64,000 nucleotides of DNA, from assembly GCA_022695795.1 (NCBI GenBank), contig MU404102.1, positions 1 to 64,000 of the forward strand, given 5' to 3'. The notes beneath the pieces were generated by a model that worked only from the letters and a program-made list of their open reading frames with translations, was not told where the DNA came from and searched no databases. Position numbers and translations under genes: made by a program. Source of the DNA: Biscogniauxia marginata. Its lineage: Eukaryota > Ascomycota > Sordariomycetes > Xylariales > Xylariaceae. Shown here one piece after another: positions 47,700 through 58,230 of the stretch. The first letter of the stretch is position 1. The number at the start of each line of letters is the position of its first letter.

Positions 47700-48310
47700 C
47701 CCTTTCGAAGATCTTTGTCCTAAAGATAAAAAAAGGATTTAAAAAAGTCTTATTTGCTGCTTTTTTTAGGTTTCTTAGCTTTATTTCTTCTATTATATCC
47801 CACCGTATAACTAAAACCCGAAAAGAAATTTTTAACACTTCGCGACGTACTAAAAAGATAATAGAAAACAAGGCTACTCTTTTAAAGTTAGTCGCTTTAA
47901 ACGGGAAAAAGGAAATAACTTATTTTTATTATGAAAATTCTAGAAAAGAATATATAGCTTTTAAAGATTCGAACCGCTACTTAAAATGTATTCGTTTAAA
48001 CTGTACTCGTTATAACGTTTTTAGTATTTCGCGTAAAGGTGTAGTTAAAATTATTAAGTAGTTTTAAAAGGTTAAAACGAACTTAAAAAAGGCAAATACC
48101 GCAACTAAGGAGGCTATAAGCAAGGCGGTAGCAGCTATAAATAAAGCGCGTCATCTCTAGACATAAAAAAGCCTATAATTCGAAAAGTTATAAAGAATAA
48201 TTACTCGAGGTTTTAATTTTATCGAGAAACTAGAGCGCGTCAAGCGCGAGGAAAAAAAATAGAAACGTCTTGTTAAAGAATCGCAACGTATAAAGGGATT
48301 ATAATGTTAA
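47700..48310 (+). pseudogene. Decayed antisense ORF inside retroelement
   Basis: Plus-strand frame opposite to gag-pol. A stretch of about 80 codons is uninterrupted up to 48060, including KATLLKLVALNGKKEITYFY, then YLKCIRLNCTRYNVFSISRK. The next part carries several TAG/TAA stops but keeps a coiled-coil-like pattern (KKANTATKEAISKAVAAINK, then RGFNFIEKLERVKREEKK). Most of these stops are one C-to-T or G-to-A change away from Gln or Trp codons, as RIP produces. The plus strand is purine-rich here and turns pyrimidine-rich just past 48310, where pol on the minus strand ends. So this was probably a genuine convergent gene: basic, with a Cys-rich patch followed by a helical region. No start codon is identified. 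Confidence 0.6.
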
Positions 48311-48399
48311 CCTAAATTTTCGTAGAACTTATTTGTTTTCGAGGCCTACCTTTTTTCTTTTCTTGATTCTTTTTAGTAGAATTAAGATCTTAATATTTA

Positions 48400-48592
48400 A
48401 GTCTTCTTAGCCGGTCTAAATTTTAGCGGTGGAAATCCTCAATTTTATTTGTTAAGTTTTTTAAATGCTTAAAAAGTTCCTAAATATTCTCCTCGGGTAG
48501 GTAATCTTCCTATTTAATAAGATATTATAATTAATTACTAATTTTTTTTAAATTTAATATTTTTTCGACTTCGTACTTATTAGGATTCTTTT
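48400..48592 (-). pseudogene. pol C-terminal chromodomain relic
   Basis: Minus strand. A chromodomain pattern is readable despite stops: NKYEVEKILNLKK, then a YLIKxEDYLPEEN core and KIEDFHR near the end, matching the YEVExIL...YLVKWxGY...NTWEP...FH order. The Trp codon in KW has become a stop. This domain directs chromovirus integration to marked chromatin and identifies the lineage. Confidence 0.75.
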
Positions 48593-48899
48593 TAAATTTT
48601 AATTGTTTTTCCGGCGAGACGTTTTTTAATATTAATTTTAAAAGCGAAATATAAAATATAAAATATATTTTAAATCCTTTTAGTAACGAGAGTTTATAGT
48701 TAACTTTTAAAATAACTTTTTTAATTTTATAAGGTTTTAATTTCTTAAATTCGAGTTTTTCGTTAAGTCGTTTTATTTTAATTTAAGGCGTTTTTGTTGT
48801 TACGTCTTGTTTTTAGCAGAGTAAGTAAACCATATTTTCTTTCTTGAGAATTGGTCCTTTAATTCTCTTTTTATTATAATATTCGATTATTTTTTCTTA

Positions 48900-49320
48900 G
48901 ATAAACTATAGTTTTTTTTGTAGCTTTATTTGTATTACTTGGATCTTTTTAAATAATACTTTTACTTGAGGAGTTATTATTGTGGTATTTAATGCTTTTA
49001 TGAGTTCGAACGATTTTTTGTAAATTTCTGCTTTTTGGTTATATACCGCTTTGTGTAGTGATAGCTTTATGTTTTCGTTAATTAATATATTATATGCGAC
49101 TTGGGTCATAAGTAATAATTTTATTTAATTATCTATTTGCTAGTTAATATAGCTTTTAAGGTATTGTTTAAGTGTTTAATTGAGTTTTTTTGTTTATTCG
49201 TTTATTTAAGGATGGTACGTTATAAATAGCTTTTGCTTAATTCTTATTTGTTTTATTAAGCTAGTCTAAAACTTTGATGTAAATAGTTTATTTTTATTTA
49301 AAATAATGCGTTTTAGTAGT
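48900..49320 (-). pseudogene. pol integrase relic
   Basis: Minus strand. Near 49276-49313 the frame reads LNKNKLFTSKF-stop-TSL, where intact elements have SDRDKxFTSKFWTSL. The Asp codons have become Asn (GAT to AAT), which removes a catalytic acidic residue of the DDE core. Further on (48906-49109) YNILINENIKLSLHKAVY matches the end of the integrase core. Confidence 0.75.
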
Positions 49321-50599
49321 CCATATTTATTAATATACTCTCTTAAGAAGTTGAAAACTAATTATTTTACTATGCTTAATTTATTAAATAGTAAAAAGTA
49401 GGCGTATTTCGTGAGTCTATTAACAATTACCTATATATTGTTATAATATACTTTTATTATAGGATCTTTTGATTTTAGGAGTTTTATTACGAAGTTTTAT
49501 GTAATTATATTTTATGCTTTATTAAGTATCTAGGTTGGTTATAATAGTTTATATGGTTTATGTCGTAATGTTTTAGCTTTATTATAAATGTTATAATTCT
49601 TTATAATTCTTTTAATTATTTATCGTATTTTTAAAAAGTCAAATTCCTTTTAAAGTCGTTTTATCGTTTTGAAAATCCCTTGGTGGTTATGTAGAGAATA
49701 TTCGTGAAATTCTTTAACGAATTCGTTTTACATTTATTTTAATACGTATACCTTTTCCTTATATAAAAGAAGCTCGTCACTAGATTTTTATTAAAACTAT
49801 AATTGTTTTTCTTTTTAATTATAATTTTCTTTGAACCGTTATTTCTAGTCTCTTATATTAATTTATATATAAGTTAATACAACTAATTTATTATTCTGTT
49901 ATTTAAATATCTAGATATTTCTTTTATTAATTTTTAATTCATAATCTCCTTTTTTGTTAAAAAGATCTACTTAAATGTTTTCTTTTTCCTTGATGTGCTA
50001 GATTTTAAAATTAAATCTAGACAAGAAAATCATTTAACGCTTATGTTTTTAGTTAAGTGTTTATATTATCATGAATCGTATAAGGTTCTTATGATCTAAA
50101 TAAATGTCGATAGGTTCTTTGGTTTTGCTAAGCCATGATTCCTATTTCTTTAATGCTTTAATAATTATTAATAATTCCTTATTATAAATCTAATAATTCA
50201 ATTTAACACTATATAGTGCTTTAAATAGGTACGCGACTAAGTACTATTTCCCATTATTTTTCAGCTACTCTAGGACTGCTTTAATGGCGAAATTTAAGGC
50301 GTTTATCCTTAATTGTTTCTTTTTATTTTCGTTTAGAAGTTTACATATAACCTCACTAGTTACGACTTCTTTTAGCTGTTAAAAAGCCTATTTAGCTTCT
50401 TCAGTAAAATGGAAAGCTTCTTTTGTTTTTGCTAGGGTAATTAATTCTATTAATAGTTTAGCAATACGCCCGAAATTTTTAATGAGTTGTTTAACATAGT
50501 TAATAAAGCCAAGAAATGCGCGTACGTTTATGACATTCTTAGGTTTTAACTAATCCTTGATTGTTGTTATTTTTCTCTTTTAAATGCGAATTTTTTTTA

Positions 50600-51250
50600 G
50601 ACTTATTATAAACCCTAAATAGTTTAGTTTCTTGATATGTTATTCACTTTTAATTGGATAAATAAGTAAGTTTGCTTTTTCCAGGGTTTCTAATATTTGC
50701 TTTATATATTCCTTATGTTCTTTTTTGTTTTTTGAGTAAATTAGTATATCGTTTAAGTAAACGAATACAAATTTATTTAAAAACTTGCGAAAAACTGTTA
50801 TAATTATATGTTAAAATGTAGTAGGTGCGTTGGTAAGTCTAAATGGCATAACTTTATATTTATAATATCTATGTATCGTTCGAAAGGCTGTATATTGTTT
50901 ATGTCCTTTAGTTATTTTAATTATATAATATTTATCGCGAAGGTTTAGTGTTGTGAAGATTTAGGCCTTGCTGATTTATCCTTTTATAAGTTTTATTAGT
51001 GGTAATAAATACCCGTTTTTCTTGGTTATTTTATTTAGGTGTTAATAATTGATTACTTGTTTTTATACTAGGTTTCCTTTTTTATTAACATGTTATTTCT
51101 CGTTTTTGTCGATTTTAAGTACCATGATTACTAGGTATCTTAACAAGGATTCAGATTCTTAAATATATCTTTTATCAAGATTCTCCTAGATTCCCTTTTA
51201 TAATGCTTTTTGTTTTTCCTGATTTATAAGATATATTAAGAATAATTTTA
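50600..51250 (-). pseudogene. pol reverse transcriptase relic
   Basis: Minus strand. The catalytic motif is at 50748-50759 in FVFVYLNDILIYSKNKKEH; the intact form is YLDD, so one catalytic Asp has mutated to Asn by a G-to-A change. The flanking sequence (KQILETLEKANLL) is typical of Ty3/gypsy RT. Limits are approximate. Confidence 0.8.
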
Positions 51251-53089
51251 GTTGTTTTCCTTTTTTAAAGTGGATTTAGTGGTTTCATTAGCTATGTTTT
51301 AGTAATTCTTTCTTTGTTTTATCTCTAAATAATTTATAGAAACGAAGGTACTCACGCGGTACTTTTTTCGTTAGATTTTTAGGTTTAATTACTTAAATTA
51401 TATAGGTAATATATTTCGTTTTTACATTCGTTTCTTTAGAGTTATTTGCGGTACTTATCTCGTAACTCGTAGCGGTTAACTTCTCCCGTTTTTAATTCTA
51501 ATAAAGCGTATTTATCTCGAAATTTATTTATAAATTACTTTTTTTAAGCTAATTCATTTTTAAGATTATATCGTGATCTAATATATATACAATGTTAAGA
51601 ATAACTTGTTTAAAATGTCTTTAAATAGTTACCAAAAAAGGAATTATTTCTTTCAACACCTTATCATTCTCGTAACTAAATATATTTCCTTTAAAGTTCT
51701 ATAGCTTATATAGACTTTATTTATATACCCATAGTATTTTATTTTTCTAAGTTACCTTTACTAAAACATAACTTTTATTTACTCTTGAATTTATTAAGGC
51801 TTTATACTCCCTTCCGTTATACTTAACTCTGGTTATAATAGTGTTATTAAGTCTCGACTAAACTTTATATAAAGACTTATTATTTATAGCTTCTCATTGC
51901 CTTACTAGCAAAAGCCTTTACCGTTTTTTGGTTTTCCACATCCCTTCCCTTTTAGTTTTCTCTTAATTACTATAACCCGGATATTCTTTTATTCTTAAGC
52001 TTTCATAAAAGCGTGTTTCCAGTAATCATTACTTAGACAATCTCTCTAATTACCTTTCACACAATAAGGGGTAAAAAGTCTATTCTTTATATAGAATTTT
52101 ACACATTAAAACTTTAATTCTTTTTCGAGGGCCCTTTTATAGCTTAAGTTCGTTTTATTAACTCGGAATTTTTTAAAGTTCTAGATTATCCTTAAATAAA
52201 AAGAGTAATTACTAAGTCTACTTATTAAGAGTATCTTGATATTTCCCCTCAAGTTTATGTTAATTTTTGGGAGTTTTCCTCTTTTTTTAAAGTATGCTTT
52301 AGTGATTTATTTATAGCCTCGTTTAATCGTACGTGTTTTTACTTGTTACTCTATTAAGTGTTTTCTTATAGAGCCAAATAAATTAATGTCGTATTTAGTT
52401 TGTTTTTCGAGCCATTATAGAAGATGTAGTTCCTTTTATAATTCCTATAATTCTTCTTTAATCTCGTCTTCTTCGAAACCTGTTCCGAGCAAGTCGTGTA
52501 TGTTGCATAATACCGAGGTGTAATATATATAATTTTTAGCTATTGTTTCGTAGTTTCTTTTAGAGCTTAAGTAAAGATAACATACTTTAAGGTAATGTAG
52601 CCATTGTGAGGTGTTATCGCAAATATATTTATTTTTTTTTATGTCGTCACTTTCTAGTTTTTAAAAATAATAACTGGCTTTATCCTTAAAACTTTTATGT
52701 ACTTGATAAACGTTATTAATGCAAAAGCTCTAATGTAATGATGTATGTTTCCTTAAGTTTTAATAAACATTATAGTTATTATTTATATAAAGCCTCTAAT
52801 TTAAGCTATTATGCTGGCTTTTCTTCTAGTGGGGTTCGCATTTATCGTTTTTATAGTGGCTTTAATGTAAATTACTATGGTTTAACTTAATTCCTAAGTC
52901 GTATTCTAGTTTGTAATTATTATATATATATAATAGTTCGCTTTTGTTATATTCTTGTTTAGCTTGTTTTAATGTAAGATGTCCTAAATACGAGTGGTCC
53001 TTCTCTAAACATTCTTTGCGGTTAACTTAATGAGATTTATAGATTTCTTCTATAAAAGCCTTTTTAATCTTTTTTGCTTTAATAGTGTT

Positions 53090-54297
53090 AATAGTAAATA
53101 CTTGGTTTATTTCTTTATTATTTTCGAATTAAACTCTTGCTTTAACGACTCTTTTCTTAAGTTAAAGAATCCCTTTTATTTTTAGTTCCTATTTTTTAGG
53201 ACTTTAGTACTCGTTTTTATAATGTTTCTTTTTTTTATAGTTAAAACATTTAATAATTAATTTATTTTGTTTCTTTCGTTTTTTTTAAATAACGTTAATT
53301 TCAATAAGATTTAACTTTGTTCTTGTGCCTTTTCTGGTTCTGGCACCACTTTTGTGATTTCCTTTTTTAAGCTGGTCGCCACTCTTTTGTTACACTGTTT
53401 TTTTTTTTTTAAGGTATCGTTTAAAGTTCTCGTTATTAATGGTAATTACTATTATAACGTAGTTATTAAACTTCCCTAAGTTCTTTTCTTTATATAGATT
53501 TATTTTATATAACTCATTCTTTATATAGTCTTTTAACCCTTAATAAAACAAGTAATATAGGCTTTTAATAAGTAATTGTAACTAGCTTATAAGTTTTTTA
53601 AACTTAATAGCGTAATTTAAAGCCTTCTTGTTTTGTCGTAATTTATGAAGTCGGGCTTTGGCTTATTACTTGAGGATTAAATTGCCGAACATAGACCTAA
53701 GTTGTTTTTTAAATTCCTTATAATTTTTAAAGACTTTTTTCGTGTTTTTTTAAGCGTTTGGTCCGTTTTTTAAATAATCCTTTAACACTAATTAAAACCA
53801 GGTTAAGGCGGTTTCGGCGAGGAGTTGGGATATTATAAGAACCTTTTATTCCTTAGTAGTAATCGTTTTATAATAGAACTATAAATAGGTTCTAACCTAG
53901 ATTAGAAATCTTTTTAAATCGCTTAACCCATTATATTTACTAAATGTAATTAATTTAAAACCCTTTACATCGGAAGTTGTCATATTATCGTCGTCGTTCG
54001 AGTTATTAGGGTCGCTATCGTTTAAGGGTAATTAAAGTTGTTTTGCTTATTTATCTTTTTCTTTAGGCATTTTTTCCTCCTCTTCTTCTTCTTTCTTAAA
54101 TGTTTCTTCTTATTGATCTTCCAAGATGTCCTCTTATAACTCTTCTTTAGTTGTAATTATAATAGACTCTTGTGTTAATTCTTTTGAACTTTTTAGTTAT
54201 ATCGTAAAAGGACCTAAAGTTTTCGTCTAAAAGCTTATTAATTATTATTTTTTTATTTGTTTCTTTTCTTGTTACTCTTTAGTTTTAAGGGGCATAC
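53090..54297 (-). pseudogene. Decayed gag of complete element
   Basis: Minus strand, start near 54297 with MPLKTKE..., matching the relic gag at 97-1278 along its length. It is lysine- and asparagine-rich and interrupted by many stops from transitions. Confidence 0.8.
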
Positions 54298-54372
54298 TTA
54301 TCCTGGGACTGTTTCGACTAAAAGTCCTTCCTCTTAAACTAATGTTAAGTACTAATTAAGGAGCTATTAAAA

Positions 54373-54786
54373 TGTAACAAACCTCCCTATATATTCCTAG
54401 TTAACTGACTTTATAAGTAAGTACGTATTAGGTTTTCTTGATTTAAAGGTAATAATAGGTTAAGATTGATTTAAGGGTTTATAATGTTATATTCGTTAAA
54501 AAGGTTTTAAAGTACTCTCATTATAGTATTAAAGAGTAACTATAGTTTTAAATTAATAGCTAAAGAACGAGAATAAATAATTAAATATATAAGGAAACCC
54601 CAATTTACTTATACTCGTTTTTTTTTCACATAAACTCGTTAAATTAATGAATCGCTTTTTATTTACCCATGATTCATTAATTCACCTTGAATCAGTAAAT
54701 CGACTTTTATTCACCCATGATTCACTGATTCATATTTTGCTCACGTGACCTGCACGTAGAGGGGGGGGAACACAAGATCCGTAACA
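54373..54786 (-). repeat. LTR (5' LTR of the element)
   Basis: 414 bp, TGTAACAAAC...CCGTAACA. Within its last 150 bp a roughly 43-bp block (AATCGCTTTTTATTTACCCA... / AATCGACTTTTATTCACCCA...) occurs twice. It ends immediately before the ATTAT target duplication. Confidence 0.95.
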
Positions 54787-55416
54787 ATTATACAATGACT
54801 AGGTATGTAAAGAAGGTTCACGACTTGATTGTAAGATAAGCAAAGCTATGAGACCAGAGCAGTTTGTATCTAAGGAATGTTTAAATCACAGCAAATATAT
54901 ACATGCCAAGTAATGGAAGGGAGAAGATGACAACAGGCTGTACATGGAGAGGTATTCCTTACAAGAAACAAGTAGTGAATAAAGTATAAAGAATAATAAA
55001 AGACAACCCCCTCCAAATTATTACATCTCCGGGCTGCATCGCTGCTGTGGTGAACAAATTGGACCCGTTCATATGTGTGAGCAAGGCTATTTGGATAAAC
55101 CGCCATTGCCATGGTGAATGGTTGCCAGGGCACAAGGTCTGCACATAAAACCCCATATGCTCTCCTAGTGGCATGAGGAACCTTTCTTCCTCACGAAATC
55201 TCTTCGATTCGCAACGTAGAGGTTACTCGAGCCCCCACACCACGAATATACTGCGGTCTATGACACATACGCGTACCGTAGCTAACATCAACCAACTACT
55301 GACATTGGATGCTCACGAGGCTCGACTATCTCTACTCACATCACCACGTAAGGTCATACCTACATAATAACTGATCAAGTTAATCAATCTCCTCGCCTTC
55401 ACACCACCTCGATATC
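54787..55416. other. Intergenic
   Basis: From the target duplication to the F-box gene. Composition returns abruptly to normal after 54786. Short frames on both strands have no family resemblance. Confidence 0.55.
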
Positions 55417-56820
55417 ATGTCGTTGCTTAGTACACCGAATGAGATCCTCACGCATATCCTTTCTTTCTTCATCCCTACTTTTCCCTGCCGCAAGTTCACC
55501 CATATTGACCCGCCAAGGGGTAACTCGGCGCGTCAGCGCACCCTATCACGCACTTCGCGGACGTGCTGGCGTCTTCGCTGCGTCACTCTGCCGGTGCTAT
55601 ACCATACTATTCCAGCCACTTCCCACAAGCTTCTAAAGACTCTAGCCGCAGACACGTACCTAGCGTCTTTGGTCAAGGCCATCGATCTGTCGTTGTGTGG
55701 TGTCAATATGTCCATCCTCAGGGGCGCATATAGGACTGCTGTCAATCACCGCAGCCTCTCTTTACCGCCTAACCTCGATAATCGCCTCAGGAACGAGATT
55801 AACGTCGGTATTGATTTCTTCAGGGACGGCATCACGGCAGCTCTGTACCTGGCGCTATTGCCTAACATCGAGGAGATCTCATACATCATGACTGGGCCAT
55901 CTTCCGAAACCGAGTTTATTGAGTTCTTCAGCCAGGCCGACCGTATGTTGCCACGATTGCGCGAGTTCTACTTAAACTACCGGGAAAATGTCAACGCTGA
56001 TAAAATCCACATCTCCTCTATCCATGACCTGCTCCCGACACTCAAGACGTTGCATGTCATCAACCTCAGCTGGGAGCTTAACAGTCACGAGAATGGTCCA
56101 AGCTGGTCGAAATCGTCACTGTTGCCGCCGCAGCTCGGCCTCAAGCACGTCAACCTGGAAGCCTCTACCATCAATCACGCTGGGTTAAGCGATTTGCTGT
56201 CACGTAGCCCGGGGCTGCAGACCCTACGCATCGAATGGACCCACCGTAGGAGGATTTTGGATGTGGGAGGCTGGTTCAAGAATATGGGCGACGCGCTCCG
56301 GAAGCACGGGCAGGGGCTAGAAGAGCTCGTCCTGAACCCCGCGAAGGACCCCACCTACCGATATAAACTCCGGGAATGGATCACCGAAGGCCCTATCGGG
56401 TCGTTGCGGGAGCTGAATCGGCTCAAGTCGTTGACCGTGCCGTACGATTCGCTGGTCAGCGGGGATAGGCCCCGTCAGGGAAACCTCACGCAGTGGCAAC
56501 GGCTCCTGGAACAATACAGGAGAGGGCGCCTAAGACTCACCGACATCCTGCCTGAGTCATTGGAGCGCTTGTGCATCATGGTGTTTCAGGATGATGAGGA
56601 GCTAGATCTGCAGATGTGGGATCTCGTGCGAGAGAGAGAACGGTTTCCGAATCTGCAGCGGATTCAGATGTACCGGAAAAGGGGGTTACCCATTTACGAA
56701 TTCGTACATGGGCCCGTAGATGACCTCGTCAGGCCTGATCACCGCATCGTGCAGGAGGATGGCTTCTGCGAAATAGTCTTGACGAAGGAGGGATCTACGG
56801 TCCTATCACACAACGTGTAG
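55417..56820 (+). CDS. F-box protein
   Basis: Intact single exon of 467 residues. The N-terminus carries an F-box-like motif, LLSTPNEILTHILSFFIPTF, continued by SRTCWRLRCVTLPVLYHTI, the usual end of the box, with an extra basic insert between. The rest has leucine-rich, repeat-like segments (MLPRLREFYLNYREN, LLPTLKTLHVINLSWEL, LGLKHVNLEASTINHAGL, GLQTLRIEW, LESLERLCIMVFQDDEEL-like), so it is probably an F-box/LRR substrate receptor of an SCF ubiquitin ligase. The target is unknown. Fungal F-box proteins of this kind are often species-specific, which suits its position beside a transposon and relic genes. Confidence 0.82.
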   Translation: MSLLSTPNEILTHILSFFIPTFPCRKFTHIDPPRGNSARQRTLSRTSRTCWRLRCVTLPVLYHTIPATSHKLLKTLAADTYLASLVKAIDLSLCGVNMSILRGAYRTAVNHRSLSLPPNLDNRLRNEINVGIDFFRDGITAALYLALLPNIEEISYIMTGPSSETEFIEFFSQADRMLPRLREFYLNYRENVNADKIHISSIHDLLPTLKTLHVINLSWELNSHENGPSWSKSSLLPPQLGLKHVNLEASTINHAGLSDLLSRSPGLQTLRIEWTHRRRILDVGGWFKNMGDALRKHGQGLEELVLNPAKDPTYRYKLREWITEGPIGSLRELNRLKSLTVPYDSLVSGDRPRQGNLTQWQRLLEQYRRGRLRLTDILPESLERLCIMVFQDDEELDLQMWDLVRERERFPNLQRIQMYRKRGLPIYEFVHGPVDDLVRPDHRIVQEDGFCEIVLTKEGSTVLSHNV

Positions 56821-57566
56821 ACATCTTCAGGCCTTCCGTCTATCAACCTGGCTTTTATATGTATTGATACACTTCATTACATCCTACAATTTCATCCAAC
56901 GGAATAACCGTGAACTCGCTCTCAATGAAAGCAGGCCTTCTAGTCTTGGTAGCATGAATGAAGTACCATCCATCCGTGTCCATGGCGACAGCCAAAAGCA
57001 CTAATCCCGTTGTGTTAAATCACCGTCGTGAAGGACATATACGATCCAGGAAGGTTCGATAGTAACTCCATTCTGTTGTCCTATTGACTCCGTCAGTAAT
57101 GGATATGCGTCAACCTATTATCCCCTTGTTTTAACCTCGGATATGATAGTATGCATTCCTTTCTAACTAAGAGCCCCCAGCAATATAGTCTGAAGGGTAT
57201 TAGTGATAGGACCAAGAGATTAGACAATACCGTTGCTTGCCACCGTGACCGGAAGAAGACGCCGTTATACAAATTACTTCGTACTTTCTTAGTCAGGAAT
57301 ACAATTTTTAATTTCAATGCTTTTATTAAGATGAATCTCGACCTAAACTTCGTCTGCACGGATATCACACTGGTATCGACTGTACCTCCCAATTCGTGGT
57401 GACGCTAATATGGCCGGCCCCGTCACTAGTATTAGTTCTATAAGAGGCTGAACCAAGGATTGTCAGCGAATATACTATATACATAAGTAAAGTGAAGAAA
57501 AAAAAGGAACGAGAGACAGAGACAGAAAAAGATCCCGTAACATATATATATCCTATCAACTAAAGT
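56821..57566. other. Intergenic
   Basis: 3' region of the F-box gene and of the convergent rhodopsin relic. Overlapping 83- and 99-codon frames near 57100-57400 lie on opposite strands and have no family support. Confidence 0.5.
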
Positions 57567-58230
57567 CTACTTACTATTCATATTTACAAGAGGTACCTCT
57601 GGTTCGTGCAGCCTTTGAAATCGATTACTGCTGCTTCCCGTATTGTCCGATTTCTTTACCGTGCTAGAGAGCAGGGAGGAGTTGAAGGTATTCCTGAAAG
57701 CCGGGGCCATGGTGGGCAGGCTCGCGTTGATGATTCCAAGCAAGGGTACGAGGGAGGACAGGAGGGCGATCTCCGAGAAGGTATACGTGATGTCGGAGAG
57801 GTCAAGGTTGGAGAAGAATCCTATGCGGACCGAGGTGATGGCAATGATTCTAGACAGAGTTTCGGGGTCAGTATTTACTTCTGAGCGGTAGAAAAAGAGT
57901 AGAGGGACTAAAGACGGTCAAGAAAGATTTACACGAAGCCCAGCCCGAAAATAAATGTCATGGCGAATTTCTTTGGCGTGGGGAGGAGGCCCCATAGGAA
58001 CGGCATAGGCAGCACGATGACGATGATACCTATAGTAAGATCTATGGATGCTAACGTAATATGGATTGTGCTGCTATCGCCGCAGTGGCCGGGAGTGTCT
58101 GGAGGCCACGATTTATGGGGTGGGATGCAGAAGAACGCATCGCTGAAAAACGTAGCGATCCAGAAAGCGATGGCGAGGCTCATGACAGCATAGACGACGC
58201 GGACGACGACCGTCTGGCGACCAAAATTCG
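57567..58230 (-). pseudogene. 5'-truncated fungal rhodopsin-domain protein
   Basis: Minus strand, two exons: about 58230-57933 and 57849-57567, with an 83-nt intron (donor GTAAAT). The retained part reads VVYAVMSLAIAFWIATFFSD, FFCIPPHKSW, LASIDLTIGIIVIVLPMPFL, FAMTFIFGLGFVIIAITSVR and ALLSSLVPLLGIINASLPTM. These are the last four membrane segments of the seven-segment fungal rhodopsin-domain family (PTH11-like, of unknown ligand). The first three segments are missing: upstream the DNA changes into the truncated FAD oxidase read in the opposite direction. The remaining frame is open to a normal stop, so the break is a 5' truncation. A leftover in-frame ATG at 58282 could start a chance chimera. 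Confidence 0.75.

Larger units (their letters stand above)
47278..54786 (-). mobile_element. Full-length chromovirus (Ty3/gypsy) LTR retrotransposon, RIP-decayed
   Basis: A 7509-bp element bounded by two 414-bp LTRs (TGTGACGAAC...TAACA and TGTAACAAAC...TAACA), with the 5-bp target duplication ATTAT at 47273-47277 and 54787-54791. Gene order is read on the minus strand: gag from about 54297, reverse transcriptase around 50.7 kb, integrase around 49.3-48.9 kb, and a C-terminal chromodomain at about 48.59-48.40 kb. A polypyrimidine stretch (TTCTTCCCTTTC) directly inside the 47-kb LTR is the complement of the polypurine tract, confirming orientation. No primer-binding site was recognised. Widespread C-to-T and G-to-A change has broken every frame, so the copy is dead. 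An opposite-strand frame lies at 47.7-48.3 kb. Confidence 0.95.

Noticed and set aside
48061..54300. CRISPR or other array-like structure in the AT-rich block
   Set aside because: The repetitiveness is AT-rich simple composition of a RIP-decayed retroelement; no regularly spaced repeats were seen, and the host is a fungus.
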